The translations under genes and the position numbers were made by a program. Positions 34,899-48,790 of a DNA stretch of 64,000 nt are shown piece by piece; the first letter of the stretch is position 1; each line of letters opens with the position of its first letter. The stretch spans positions 1,025,588-1,089,587 of the forward strand of contig NMRA01000043.1 in NCBI GenBank assembly GCA_002633005.1, given 5' to 3'. Below the pieces are notes generated by a model. The model was not told the origin of the DNA. It saw nothing but the letters and a program-made list of their open reading frames with translations, and searched no databases. The DNA is from Phoronis australis (Eukaryota > Phoronida > Phoronidae).

Positions 34899-37800
34899 AT
34901 GGAACACAGTAGTGCTGGAGTTCGGATCTCTCATCATTATTGCGGCTATTTCAAAGGAAGCAGGAGCAGCAAAAGCAGTCGCATAACTATTCCGCTTGGA
35001 CGACTCAAAGAGGGCCACAAGATGGACACTTTGGAGAGAACATTTCTTGAAGCTGTGGAAAGAGGCGATAAACACACGGTGATGCGTTGCCTCCAAGACC
35101 CAAATTCGGTTAACGTCAACTGTACGTCGATGTTAGGACGATCGGCTTTGCAGACGGCGGCGGATAACGAGAACTTAGAAATAACGGAAATTCTACTGAA
35201 GCAACCAGGGATTAAGATTGGAGACGCGCTGATGTATGCAATACAAGAAGGTAACAACTTTTAAAGTAAATCAAAGTACGAGATGTCAAATTACAAAGAA
35301 GATAACATAGAGGCCTCTGTTATGTTCACGAAGGGCACGGTTGTGCTTATTTTTATTATTTGTTGCGACATGATTGGAAATTTACAAGAAGCTAAATGAG
35401 TGTAGCCTGCATCCGATATACACTATTTTCAACCCATAAATCTACTTAACGTCAGCACCGTCAATAAATACTTTTCACAGTTTTGATAAACATCACAAAT
35501 AAATGTGAAATGCCCCCATACAATTTTCCAAAATACGAATTCTTGAATACTTATCGAAATATGATCGTGAAGACGAAACCGTTAAAAGTAAAGGGCGTCA
35601 CTGATGTGCCCCTTGTACGGTCACATGCATTTGACATAATTCGGTCAAGGACAGCGGACTCAAATATTTTGTCGCTTATTTTTTTTGTCATCAGCACATT
35701 CAAAGACGCATTGGTTGAAAAAGCAGCCATTGTGCTTGTATCCATTCAGACGTTAGTGCTAATGGTTAAACACCCGTGACTTGTGTCATTTGTTGCAATA
35801 CACGATAAGTAAACATGACTAAAATTTTATGCCTTTTTCAAAATATATTGAATTCTTAAATGGCGAACCATGACGATTGTTGTTCAGGTTGCGTTATTAA
35901 AACTGGTGTTCAATCTATATCAAAATCAAACATTTTATAACCATTACCTGACCTACGTATAAACAGGGCTAGGTATATTGCGCTTTTTCAAGAATTTTCC
36001 CCATGTGTGTCGCCTAGTTCCGGATATAGGCGCAGTCTCACAAACTGGCGTATGAGTTTTTAAAAAGACGTACATATTTGGTAGTAGTGGTAACAAACAC
36101 AAAAACAATAACAGTATAAAAACATTAACGGCAATACCTCTGCTCGCCCTTCTTGCATTCATACATTGTGGTAATGAAAGTTCGGATGTACAGATGTACT
36201 CCTTCCTTCAAGAAGCGAACTTTTGAGTTAGGCCACTTACCGCCAAAAAACTGGTCTCAAATTGTTCCTTGCTCAAGTTATTTCTGTGTTTGAACAAAAC
36301 TGACAGTTCATTATTCTCCGAGGTGCTGCCCATACAAGGCCATACTTAGCGCCGTGATAAGCCAGCTTGCAGAACGAACTGCCAATTCTTTCGAAGTCCC
36401 AAATCAGCTCAATCTTCACGATGCGTAAGTAAATATTTGGTTTGCGCTAAAGGCTACCGTAGGCAATGAGATGCACGCCAGAAATATTTTTAATATTTTT
36501 TTTTTGTCATAGTTGAAACACGTAGGCCGGGAAGGAGAGTTGAGTAATTGGGGGAGGGGGGAGGGGGTATTTGAATTTTGCACGTCAGACTCTTTGCAAG
36601 GGGTTGCATTTTCCCATTTAATTCCTCGTCTGCTTCACTTCTGTGTTTCGAATTCCACAAAAAAGTCTATCTTTGCTTCATGACTCTACAGAAAGTTTGA
36701 CCTTGAACGAACGTATCACCAACACGTGTTGTCAGATGGTGACGCTAAAGGCGCTCCATAACAGGAAACTCAACGACCTCCAGTTAACCATTTTTATTAC
36801 ATGTTGCTTCAAATTTTCAATCGCTGTCCCTCTATCGTTTTTTGTAATTTGTAGGTGATTTTAGTCGTGCAATATGTCGTATTTGGTCATATTTACTACG
36901 GATGAGAATCAGTGGCTCTAAGTCCGACTCTGCCTCATTACCCGAGTGTGTCCAGATGAACCCTGATGACATACACCAGCTCGTTTTCGAGTGAACCAAC
37001 CTGTCGTAATTACGTAAAACTTTCCGCTGAAGAACATGTTTTCAATATCAGTTTTCTTACAGTGAGAACGGTTATTTTTCACAGGATCGCAGACGGTTTG
37101 TGTAACAGCATCACGATCATGACTACTTCCAGAGCGAGAAATGACCTTGCCCTTTCATGGTTATTGTTACATTATGCTATTTTCTGCAGATCTTATAACT
37201 CTCTTTTTGTCAAAAGGATATTAAACTCGAGTTTGGCCGATTAACAGATAATAAAAGCGCCATTACCTTTCAATTCCCTGAAACAAAATAATGTTCTGTA
37301 ACCCTCGACAAACCTCAAAAGTTTGGAGGACAATTTGAAAACACATTTTGAGGCAATTGTGGAGAAAGAACACCCACCAATAATCATAGTATCCACCATG
37401 TGACATAGGGAGTATAGATTTAGTTGATTACTGCTTCCATCTTTCAAGCTTGGCCCCAATGATGCAATAGCATGTTGCAGAACGAGGATTGGCTGAAACC
37501 ATCCTTTTAATGTAGAGAGATCAAGATATCGTGGTTTGATAATTCTATCTGACGTCCGTCTGTCTCAAGATGGTTTCTATGCAAAAACAGAATTATCAAT
37601 TTATTTAATCAAGCTTCAGAAATAACTTTTAACGACGATTTTGCGAAATTCAGAGCCAAATGGTCATGTTTCACATCAACTAATGAAATTTCAAACTGCG
37701 TCCAATACACTTTAATCGAGTAGATAAACGATGTAAATTTTATTCAACTTTTTTTTTTCATCAACTATTATCGACGAAACACTAATTGATTAACCATTCA

Positions 37801-40800
37801 CATATTCCTTCGATTCTTTGACAGTTTCCAGTTTAGGAGGAAACGGATGATCGTGGGGCCAATAGTTAGAAAAATTCTTTACAGTCATCAACAAAAACGC
37901 TCCCCTCCAGTTCACGTATACGCGATCTTGAGATTAAGCAGAATTCCAAGTTCCCTACATCATCAATAATATTTTTTACTGGTGACACCTGTCTTATTTT
38001 CACATATTCATCTTAAAACACACACGTCAAATAAAGGAGAACAACAATATCCCACAGTAGAGTTAATTGGCAAAAGATTTTCAACAATGTTTTCCAGTTA
38101 GCAACATGGCGTCTGTAGGTTGAGGTAGACTTGATCTGGAACAATAGACACTGTTTCATGGAAAGTTACGCTCCACACCACCGTTTCTGAAAAACAGTTT
38201 TATCTTACTTCAGCAAACTTACAAGGTCTCTGAAATTATATCGATAATTACAAGTTGTTCACATAATTTTCAAAAGCTATTTCAAAACTTTGGCGTGCTA
38301 CCAATTATACGGTACAACAATTAGCAAAATATCTGACTTGAAAGTCGTAAAGTGACATGCAGCCAGAACCGAGTAGAACCAAAAACCAAAACAAAATGAT
38401 TGGTCAAAGAACATAGATTGCAGTGCCATCTGTAGGTAACATAACATAACACAACATAACACCTAACATTCAATTTAGTAGCCCCCCTACGGACAAAAAT
38501 AAATAACGTCGAGTGTTATGCCGACACTTGCATTCGAAAACTAGGATGGTTACCCCTCAAGACATCCGCCTGTGTTACCACTTGCAATAGTAGTAGTTTA
38601 TGTTATACTGACGTGTCTCATCTAATAGGAGACCCAGCTTCATGGGCTTCAGTACAGGTCAGTTTGAACAAATAAGTGATCACAATATACTGCACATATT
38701 GTTATGCAAACAATATTTTCTGTCTTATTTGAAAAATTTTGTATACAAAATCCATAGCATGTTCCAACGACAGTTGACTGTTCGTGATGAAAGTCAATAT
38801 TTGGGAATCAGTTTTCCTATTAAAGTCAACATTGGTTTTAGCTATTAAATCTGCTGGTTCGCTATCATATGCATGGACATGATAAAAGAAAATATACTTC
38901 AGTCTCTGGTTCCGTCTCACACAAAGGATAAGTTCTTTCATTTTCAACTGGTATCATAAGTGGTAACATCCACGAACGCAACTGAGCAAAAACCGATCAT
39001 TGAGATAGTGAAACATTTCTAAGAACAAAAGTTTCTGTTTGATATCTATTTTTGAAAAGGATATATGTTCTTAGTTTTGGTTTCTGAAGGCATCGACTTC
39101 GCCAATCACTACTTGCTCTGTCGTGTAAACATTGTTGTAGCATCGGATACGTGTATATTGAATACGACTTATTGGCAACAATTAGATAAAATATTATTTT
39201 GTAGTAGCTGATGTGTAGTCAAGGTAACTAAAAGTTATTATGCCAGTGATTTCCACTCGCCAGGTGTGTATGCGCTAGTGGAGATGTTGATAAATCATCC
39301 GTCAATTACAACGGAGATGCTTGGGTTAGAATGGGCACAGACCAAGAACGACGAGGAGAGCGACGAATACTCCCAGGATATCTCGCCTGTCATTCTTGCA
39401 GCCACGTGCAACCAGTTTGAAATACTGCAACTTCTTCTTTCGCGTGGCACCAGAATCGACAAGCCGCACAAACTGTCTTGCCCCTGTCCAGAATGCAGAG
39501 ACTTTGTTCACGAGGATAGTTTAAGGCACTCCCTCCGTAGGATCCACCGTTATCGCGCCCTAGCAAGTCCGGCGTGGATGTCATTGACCAGTTGTGATCC
39601 GATTTTAACAGCATTTGTGCAATCTTGGGAGCTACAACAGTACGCTAAAATAGAAATTGAATTTCAAGATGTTTACATGGCGCTCAGTAATCAGTGTAAA
39701 CGCTTTGCCTGTTCCTTGTTGGACCAATGCAGAAGTAGTGAGGAGGTGATTGCCGTTCTAAATAAGGAAAGTGAGATCGAAGAAGACATGTGTTCGTCTT
39801 CCGACTACAAGTCTAAGCTCACACTTTCCAGGTTAAAACTGGCCATCAAGTTCGAACAGAAACAGGTGAGTAAGACACGATTTAAAGAAATAATTCGTCA
39901 GTCACCGAATCCCAAAAAGTCCAGAAGTTTCTATTGCATTTAACCTATTGGATGATATTCGCGACATCATTCCACTTTTAAACCAAAACTTCATTCAACT
40001 GCAGGGACTTGTCTCTGATAACACCAGGTGAAATGAATTCTTGATAGGATAGTACACTAGTATATGTATGTGGGACAACCTATGTAAGCTTCGTATACGA
40101 TTGTGACGTAGTTGGAGTATGTAGACAGGTACTCTCACACGACCTTTTTAGTTAAACACTTGAAGAGACTGTCGTATGCACAGGCTTTATCATCCAACAT
40201 AAAGCTCAGACAGACGGATACGAAACGGGCAGTCAGATCTTCAGACGGAAAGAACAGACCTTCAAGTGGGACGGACGGACCTTCAAATAAGAAGGACGGA
40301 CCGAAAGACGGGCCTTCAAGTGAGAAGAACGGACCGAAGGACGGACCTTCAACTGGTAGGACAGACCTTCAAATGGAAAGGACAAACCTTCAAATGGGAA
40401 GTACAGACCTTCGAATGGTGAAGACGGACGAATAAATGAAAAAACGGGGGAGAAATGGGAAGAGCAGTATTGCGAACTAACTTTGTGATGGATTATCGAC
40501 ATTCATACATTCACATGACATGGGTATATCCTAAAGCTACATTTCGCCATCTATAGTAGATCAAAACGCAAATCAAATTAGGTCCTTTACTCTTATAAAC
40601 TTGGTCTAACAACATACCTTGTAGTGATAGAATTACATTTTCGTTACCAACTTAATTTACAGGACGAATTATCAAATTCTTAGTTCTATTTAGTTAATGA
40701 TGTTTTTGTGGGTAATGTATGTAGGATCCTATCACAGTAAGGAATATTACGAATTAAATACTTTTTGACGAAGGAAGATGGCATGGTTATCCAACGTATT

Positions 40801-43800
40801 TGTAAGATGACGTCACTTGTTTAGTTTGTAGCACATCCACACTGCCAACAGCTGTTATCGTCTATCTGGTATGACGGCATTCCCGGATGGAGACACCACA
40901 ACAGTGTCATCAAGTTCTTCACCGTCGTTGGATTAATCCTGGCTTTGCCTGCTATGGCCCTCTACTACCTCATTCTGCCCAAAACCAAAGTTGGAAAGAT
41001 CTTGCGCAGTCCGTTCATGAAGTTCATGTACCATAGCGTTTCTTTCTTCGTCTTTCTCTGTTTGTTGATCTGTACTTCGACCGAGATCAGTTACTATCCG
41101 GGCCGTGAGAAGCAAAGGGGTCCTCCTCCACTCGTTCTCGAGTGGTGTATATGTATCTATGTTTGCGGTAGGTCTAAAGTGATTATAAACCCGTGTTCGG
41201 TCCAAGGACCCAACTTTTGATTTAGATAACATACTTGGTGTAAAATTAGCTACAGCTTGTTCCTTTAATCAGACGATAAGTGATTTCTGGATTTGGAATA
41301 ACCTGATAGTTGGTCATTCTTTGATTCCAAGCTCAGCACATATAAAACGTCATCTTGTCAGTAAAGACTGGTCACGTCCCAAATAATAGCGACTTGTCAG
41401 TTATTTTGAAACCTTAAAATCAACTCCAAAATGACTGAAGAACAATTTGAGACTCATGTACTTTTTTTGTAAACAGCCCTTAGACAGAACGTCTACACGT
41501 ATAAATGCTTCAGATTAGAAATAACGGCAGACGCCACCGATGTACATCATATTCTCAGTTTTAATCAAGCCATAGGGTATTACGAGATTGTCTACTAGGT
41601 GCCCATAGGTCATACATTTGATCAAATGGCTGCATTGTTACATTGCAACTTAGAGACAGTTATCGATATGATTTTCACGTAGAACCCGTTCTGATTCCAA
41701 TAAAGGCGACACGTGTTCTTGTAGTGTTGCTGTATATTGCAGGATTCGTTTGGAGTGAATGCAAACAACTGTGGGAGGAAGGTGTCAAGGCGTACATGTG
41801 CCAGTGGTGGAACTGGTTGGACTTCATCATGCTATCGCTCTACCTCTGTACATTCTCACTGAGACTCGTCGCATACTATCAAATACAGAGCGGTCATTAC
41901 GGTCCGATGGAGCTGGAACGAAAGTATTGGCCGAGAGACGACCCCACGCTTATTTCGGAGGGCCTTTTTGCCATTGCCAGTATTTTCAGCTTTGCCAGGA
42001 TTATCTACTTGTTTCAGGCCAATTCCCATCTCGGACCGCTACAGATCTCACTGGGATGCATGTTGATTGACATAGCCAAGTTCCTTGTGATATTTTTCTT
42101 AATCTTATCATCATTTGCCTGTGGTCTGAACCAGTTATTTTGGCACTACCACACATTTGAGGAGGATGACGATGCCACACCGAGAGGTACTTTTACTAGG
42201 TTAGAATTATTCTTTATTTCTTTTCATGACGCAACCGTTGATTTGTCATGATTATTTAACGAGTTAAACATTTGGTCTCTTAGGTCAACTGTAGATATAA
42301 ACATTAGTTTTGTAAAAAGTATCTTCTTGGAGTTAGAGAAGGAGATATTAGCCATATTTTTATCTTGAATTGACAGTTGGCACCGTTGCAACAGTTTCGT
42401 CAAGGTATCGACGCGAGGGTTGGGTGTCAAGAAAGTGTCTTTCACAACATTAAAACTCATAAATAATAAAAAATATCAGCAATGAGCCCGGGGGTCCACT
42501 TGACTCTCATAATTTACGTGTTACTGCGGAAATAGTCCAGCGGAAAGCAGCACATTCTATGAAACCGTCTCACTTCTAATGTTCACCAGAGTGAATCTAT
42601 TGGTGTCTTTAATCCACGTTCCTTAGAAATGTTTAAAATTTGAATTCGTTGGCAGTTTCTATTGTTAACCCTTTTTAATTTCCTGTTTTATTTTTTCTTA
42701 TGCCATTTTGTTAAATTTCCAACATTTTCTTCCTTACCAGGGCCCTATGGGAGAACAATATTGTTAAACTGCGGAGTAGGGTTTTATCCTGAGTAGTTAT
42801 TATTTATATTATACTTCATACTTAGATATGAAAGGGGCGGGAGACGTCCCGGGGCACATGTCTGCCTCAGTCGTCATAACGAACACCCTAAAGGACCAAT
42901 TTTTTCTGTATAACAAGAAAACAATGAAATCTGGCGTATTGACTAAACTTTCTGTGACGTAATGGAGGACGAGCTCCACCTGTAGATGTACAATGGAAAC
43001 ATTTTCGGACCAAATTGGGTTCTAAGAAGCTAATGGCTAAATAGGCTTGCTATTCAGCTGATGATCCAGGTAAATACTGGAGACTGATACTTCCTTCTGC
43101 ACTAACTCCTTGTTAATGACTACATTCGAACTAATTCAAACCGTTAAAAAACCACAAAACTGTGCAGCCAGTGACGAAACTAATATGTGATTTCAGACTG
43201 GATTTCAGCTTCCTCACCCTGATTTGGGCGTTGTTTGGAGTCACGCAGACCAAAAGTCTCGTTCTTCCGGACGCCCAAGAGTTTACCAACAAACTCGGTG
43301 AACTTGTGTTCATGGCATACCACGGTATGGCTATCATAGTGATGATTAACATGCTTATAGCCATGATGTCCAGCTCATTTCAGGATATTGAGGTTGGTAT
43401 CATATTGAAGCAGTGATATTGCATGGTAATGGCCGGTGCTTTCCTATATGAATGTATTGACAATGTTAAATGTTACGTTCACATGTCGTTTTACTGGTGG
43501 CTGTCTCTGTCAGGCTCGAGCTGCACGACCCCACAAATATATCGTGAAATGCCAATGGGAACCAATGACCGACATGAAAAATATCCCCCAGTCGCCATGG
43601 TCAAAATCATATAAGAAAGAATATGTGTTTCAGTTGTGTTCTTTTTTATCATTTTCTCCATTTGAAAGGCTCATACAAGACTCCTTCATAGTAAACTGCC
43701 TAAAATTGACTCATGATAAATGGTTACCGTACGAAGACTCACATTGAAACTTTAATAGGAGATCGGTTTGAAGCTGTTGAATGAGATGATTAGTCACAAA

Positions 43801-46800
43801 GTTAAGAAGAGAACCTGTCGCCACAGCTACAATGTGACAAATAAATCCACAATTAACGTTTCCAGGCCCATGCAGACATGGAATGGAAGTTCACTCGCAC
43901 CAAACTATGGATGGGTTACTTTGATGAGGGTTCGACACTACCTGTGCCCTTCAACATCATCGTCAGTCCAAAGTCCGTCTATCACGCTCTTTGCGGTTTA
44001 AAGAACCTGGTTGTCAACTATTTCAAGTCAGGAAGAAAACAAAAAATTAAGAGAAAAAAGAGAGCCGTGTTCACGTCAATTTTAAAAGTAAGTAAATCTC
44101 ATGACAAGACCACTCGTCATTTGATTGTCTGATAGCCTATAGCTAGATTGCACGCAAGGATGCAAAATTTTTGCTTCCCTTTGTATTTACAACTTGGACA
44201 CTATGGTGGCGCTGCAAAAATGATTTTTGTGCATTGTTGTTAGTACGCAATGCGTCGCCTTAGCATCAACTTTAACAACGCAAACGTGAAAGCCTGCGTG
44301 TTCCAAACATGCAAAACCTTTATACTTCGGACGCAATGGTTTCAAGCATAATCGCAAATTCGTGCAAGTAGTGAAGATATATTTGAAGCCCGTTCGTTAT
44401 CAAGATCATAGTCTTTGATTTAAGCAAGCAAACAAATCTCTCCGTGTAAAAAATGACTTGCCGCTGACTAGTAATCTATCCACTTATTATGCGCATGACC
44501 ATTCTTATAAATCCCAAAACGAATCTACTAAGGATAGGAGTTCTTTTCATACATGTAGTAAGGCAAATTTCCAGTGGAACACCAAAAATGTGTATTTCAC
44601 CTCAACACATGCATTTCAGTTCGGTTGCACATGAAATATGTTCAATTCCATAGAGGCCTAAGAAGGAAACACACCCTTCTCCGAAGCCCGTAGCTAGCGA
44701 AGTGGCCGACAGTCACCCAAGAATGGTCCTCGTAACAAAGGCTATACAACGCACTGAGATGCAACAAAGACATTAAGCATAACAATAAATGAACAACAGC
44801 AACTAAATAACGTCCCGTCACCTACATACATTGGCGAATTAAGAGAATCTTCTCACAAAACTGTTTTATGTGTTTGTCGACGCGTGCATCTGCCCTACAC
44901 ATTTAGCAGTACATTAGTAACGTTTCTCCATTCAAAAATGCCCTTGATTTAAATCACCTTAATAAAGTTGGAAATTTAATGGAAAAATCGATTTTTATAT
45001 CTTGAGTCCAACACTTGGCCATTTGTGAATACGTGCCTTTCTGTTCTAGGCTGCGACTCTACAAAAAAGTGCCTGTGCGAATCTAGAGAGTGGCGATGCT
45101 GCGTCCCCTTACGCCGAGTCGTCATCAAAAAAGGAAAACTACCAGGTTTGCAACTTATGTGCATTTGTCAAGCCAAGAACACTACATATTTCCACTGTTT
45201 GGATAGTAGCAGTGGTGAATTTCTTTGGATAGTAGGAGATGTTTTGGTTGAGAATAGAAAGCAACTCTCCAGCCCTGAGGTCACGTGTTACGCGAGATCT
45301 TGTGGTATCCATGCAAAGCAATGATTTGTTATTTTTCCTTTATAACATTCAAATAGTATCCAAACGGCGCAGTATCATTCCGTCAATATTATGACGATGT
45401 AGTGGGAATAGACTCTTGTTGTGCCAACCGCCTAGACACTCATTTTAGTTTCAATGATTTTAGCCAATTACCAAAAATTTCGCAAAGGAAGCCTGTGTGA
45501 TGACGTGCTTGGTCGTGTGCTTTGTCGAGATTCTCGGGGGTACGGAACGGATGCCTGGTCAACAACGTCGAGCTAATGTGAGGCTTTACACTATTTTTCA
45601 GACCGTTATGCGGAAACTTGTCAACAGGTATATACAAAAGACAAAGAAAGAACTCCGTCACGAGGGCGTCAACGAGGACGATTTATTAGAAATAAAACAA
45701 GATATCTCTAGTCTCAGGTAAGTGTTCAAGCTGAGTGCAGGTGTACTAGCAAAGGGTAATTTTTTAAATTGAACAGAAAGTCTGACAGTCCGGAGATATC
45801 CAGTGTTTACCTGTGTCCTGTATTGGCTTGCTTCGAACTTAAAATCGATCTGTCAGCATGACACTCAAAATTGGATTGTCGTCTTTTTACAGCTCGTATC
45901 TCACTGAAAACATGAATTCCATAAAAGAATGCAGGTTTCGTTTTTGAAAGACAAAAGAACTTAAAAAATACATGTAAAAGATGAACGAATTTCAAAAAGA
46001 GTTTTTTGATTTTTCGATAGATTCGGCACTGCTCAACATCTCTTTTGACTCAACTGACACTTATTTCTAAGTCCAGAGCCGGACCTCGGTATCATAGCAC
46101 TCTGTGAGGCAAAAACTAGCCCAAGTAACTAGGAAGCTGATCATTACCCAGAAAAATACCTAAATGTCACACCTTTAATGCTATATAGCCGGATACCTAA
46201 CAAGCCTGTGTACTTAGTGAACTTTCTTAACAGTTGTAGATTTTATCTCAGTAAAAATATATCTTTTTCTAAAAGCAGAAAGCTCATAAAATTTGATTTT
46301 TATCTTTATACCAATCTGCCATCAATTAGTCACGTGACTATGTACTTCTAGTACAATTTAGCATAAAAGAAAGGTACACTCATAGCGGAACCACGGTATC
46401 AATAATCTGACTAAATTTCAGTGGTAAGAGCACTAGACCCGAAATTTACAGACCTGTAGTTCGATTCCCAGCTGGGGTTCCTGATTTTTATGTATTTATT
46501 TGATATATCTAATTAAATTTCGTTTGATATATTAAGAGTTCAAGATGAAATCTCAAAAATTCTGTTAAAGTTTCCTAAATTCTCATTTCGTGTTTGTTTC
46601 ATGTAACGTTTAAATCTTCTCATGAAAATCGGAAAAATCCTTTTGATAGCCTCTGATGCAAAAAGTGGAAATTTTTAAAAAACAATTCCTTAGAGCCTTG
46701 TGGAAAACAGTTCATATCTGAGAATTTAAATGAATTCTATGGGCCCGTTCTGAGGCATGATGTTCCGAAAATAGTCAAATTTAAACGCTTTTCTAGGGTC

Positions 46801-47191
46801 CTACATAATCTTAACAAATTATCCACTGATAGATAGACAAAGACAACGGCTGGTGCTTTCTTGTAGATATGAATTTCGAGAAGACCGGAAGCGCGAACTG
46901 GCAACTACAACCGCCCTATTGGAAAGCATAAAATCTCAATTATGTCGAACAATGGGGAGCAATGGACGAACATCTCTTCATTGCAGTTGCTCACTTCCTA
47001 ACAAGTTGATTGACGTCGGGCGCCTTAAGAACGAGATTGTTGACAGTTTACGGCAGGACTTATGCGATATAGTTCAGGGTGTGACTTCTCAGAAAGTAGC
47101 AGAGTCTTTACAGCAAGCATTGCATCAAAACATTGTTTTACCTCCGGCTGAATCCGAGTTGTATACCACGCATTTATACACTCAACTATGA
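34899..47191 (+). CDS. TRPC-family cation channel
   Basis: Nine exons: 34899-35250, 39264-39865, 40825-41167, 41743-42199, 43197-43392, 43866-44087, 45050-45145, 45602-45717, 46867-47191. Together they give 902 aa with all phases consistent. Residues ~45-190 are ankyrin repeats, followed by the H-x3-C-x-C-x2-C zinc site of TRPC channels ([10 protein letters not shown]). Next is the TRPC linker ([18 protein letters not shown]). The membrane part follows: [38 protein letters not shown]. The pore is at ~585-610 with [10 protein letters not shown], then S6 [12 protein letters not shown]. The TRP box is [10 protein letters not shown], after which come [13 protein letters not shown] and a tail ending YTQL, a class I PDZ-ligand form. 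TRPC channels are tetrameric plasma-membrane channels opened by phospholipase C signalling and carry Ca2+ and Na+. Exon 4 uses a weak donor (AG|GTTAGA). Large introns, notably 4 kb after exon 1, hold no other gene. Confidence 0.95.
38424..38466. repeat. AACAT-type microsatellite
   Basis: ACATAACATAACACAACATAAC runs as an imperfect 5-bp repeat in TRPC intron 1. Confidence 0.8.
40232..40435. repeat. Imperfect ~18-21-bp minisatellite
   Basis: Units built on GACGGACCTTCAA(G/A)TG and GGAAGGACGGACC repeat with indels in TRPC intron 2. The Lys/Asp/Gly-rich open frame across it is an artefact, as it falls between two well-defined exons. Confidence 0.85.
46408..46482 (+). repeat. tRNA-like sequence, probable SINE head or tRNA pseudogene
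   Basis: TCAGTGGTAAGAGCACTAGA resembles a box A, and AGTTCGATTCCCAGCT, 30 bp on, is a strong box B (GTTCGANNCC). The middle CCCGAAA fits an anticodon loop. The 5' acceptor strand does not pair with GGGGTTC at the 3' side, so it is not a functional tRNA. It lies in the last TRPC intron. Confidence 0.6.
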
Positions 47192-47273
47192 GGAAACATG
47201 TCCAACCACCTATACAGTCCTGTGTCCCGATGTAGTAGCGGGGATTGCGCGACAGTAATTCCAATTTAAAGAC

Positions 47274-47429
47274 CAGGGCTGAGTTGCATAAAGCTTCAAA
47301 AGTTATCCGCTGGATAAGTTAAATTGTTGCGTGACGTTAGGTGCATTGTTCAACAATAAGAACGTGACGCGTGATAATGCTACGTCATTGTTGCTATACG
47401 ACCTATAACTTTTGTGCAACTGGGCCCAG
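47274..47429. mobile_element. 156-bp inverted-repeat element in the TRPC 3' region
   Basis: The left end CAGGGCTGAGTTGCATAAAG and the complement of the right end (CTGGGCCCAGTTGCACAAAA) match, with AAAGTTAT shared further in. There is a 6-bp indel between arms. It starts 83 bp after the TRPC stop codon, so it is probably transcribed in the 3' UTR. Confidence 0.6.
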
Positions 47430-47654
47430 AAATTTCCCATCGTACCAATTGACGAACAACAAATGGGTTCTGGCCTAAAAATGATGTTTGTCAGTGTGCT
47501 GTTTGAATTTCGCAGCTCACCCACTCGTGCCGTCTTGCTGTCGTAACTACCCTTGCATTTATATTAAAGAAAAGGCTACTCATATAACTATAACTATTAA
47601 GAATGGGGCCTGAAATGAACTCATTTGTTTTTGCTTCTGGGGTTGGTGTTTTTT

Positions 47655-47660
47655 AATAAA
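47655..47660 (+). terminator. Candidate poly(A) signal of the TRPC gene
   Basis: AATAAA lies 464 bp after the stop codon. An ATTAAA near 47564 is an alternative. Confidence 0.35.
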
Positions 47661-48191
47661 TGCCGAAACATGGCAAGCCGATTTTTGCCCTTAGTTGTTT
47701 CTATCATCATTTGTCATTAACTTTTGACTAATTTCAGCATCAATTTTATAGGTTTTATGCAATGCCTGACAGATTTCGACACAGTTTTAGCTTCATGTTG
47801 GCCAAATCTGAGGCACAAATGGCAAAAACGAGAAATTTACATGGGTTATTGAAAAACCACCTCAAATCAAATTGACTGAAATCCCTTTGAAAACTGGAAA
47901 GAATTTGCATACAAAGACGCAACGGTGAAATGAAATAAGGTTGTTGGAAGTTTATTACCTGTGTCCTTCCTATATTCAGAAGCAAACTTGCAAACTTGAA
48001 CTGGACACTCAAGCACAGAATAACAGACAATAATTTTGAGGTTGTGTTAAAGTAGAACGAAAAATGTCAAAAAAATGTTCGGGTTTGATTTCGAGTAATA
48101 AGATTAAAGCGACTGGGTTCGACGACAATGAGTTTTTAAATTCTTACTAAAATTGTTAATGTTAGTTGTTGTTCCTTTCAATTGCTTTGTC

Positions 48192-48790
48192 GTTAAACGC
48201 ACGACCGTGATAATATTGTTAAAAGCACGACCGTGGTAATATTATTGTTAAACGCACGACCGTGGTAATATTATTATTGTTAAGCGCACGACCGTGGTAA
48301 TATTATTATTGGTAAACGCACGACCGTGATAATATTGCTAAAAGCATGACCGTAGTAATATTATTATTGTTAAACGCACGACCGTGGAAATATTATTATT
48401 GTTAAACGCACGACTGTGGTAATATTATTGTTAAACGCACGACCGTGGTAATGTTATTATTGTTAAACGCACGACCGTGGTAATATTATTATTGTTAAAC
48501 GCACGACCGTGGTAATATTATTATTGTTTAACGCACGACCGTGGTAATATTATTATTGTTAAACGCACGACCGTGGTAATACTATTATTGTTTAACGCAC
48601 CACCGTGGTGATATTATTATTGTTTAAGGCACCACCGTGGTAATATTATTATTGTTTAACGCACCACCGTGGTAGTTTTATTGTTAAATGCACCATCGTG
48701 GTTATTGTTAGACGCACCACCATGGTACTTTTAATGCTAATCGCACCACCATGGTAGTTTTATTCTTAAATACACCATCGTGACAGCTTT
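48192..48790. repeat. ~27-30-bp minisatellite, about 20 copies
   Basis: The unit is GTTAAACGCACGACCGTGGT followed by AATATTATTATT of variable length. The core CGCACGACCGTGG is stable through the left two-thirds. It changes stepwise to CGCACCACCGTGG and then CACCATCGTGG at the right edge. It lies between TRPC and the Gypsy remnant; no gene is seen between 47192 and 50349. Confidence 0.95.

Noticed and set aside
36966-37244. 92-aa plus-strand frame in TRPC intron 1
   Set aside because: TRPC exons 1 and 2 join in phase without it, and it has no recognisable content.
40112-40435. 107-aa Lys/Asp/Gly-rich plus-strand frame as an extra TRPC exon
   Set aside because: Exons 39264-39865 and 40825-41167 join in phase and match the TRPC family without it. 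It is a minisatellite.
48192-48790. CRISPR-like array
   Set aside because: Repeats run head to tail with low-complexity AT spacers of variable length. The genome is eukaryotic; it is a minisatellite.
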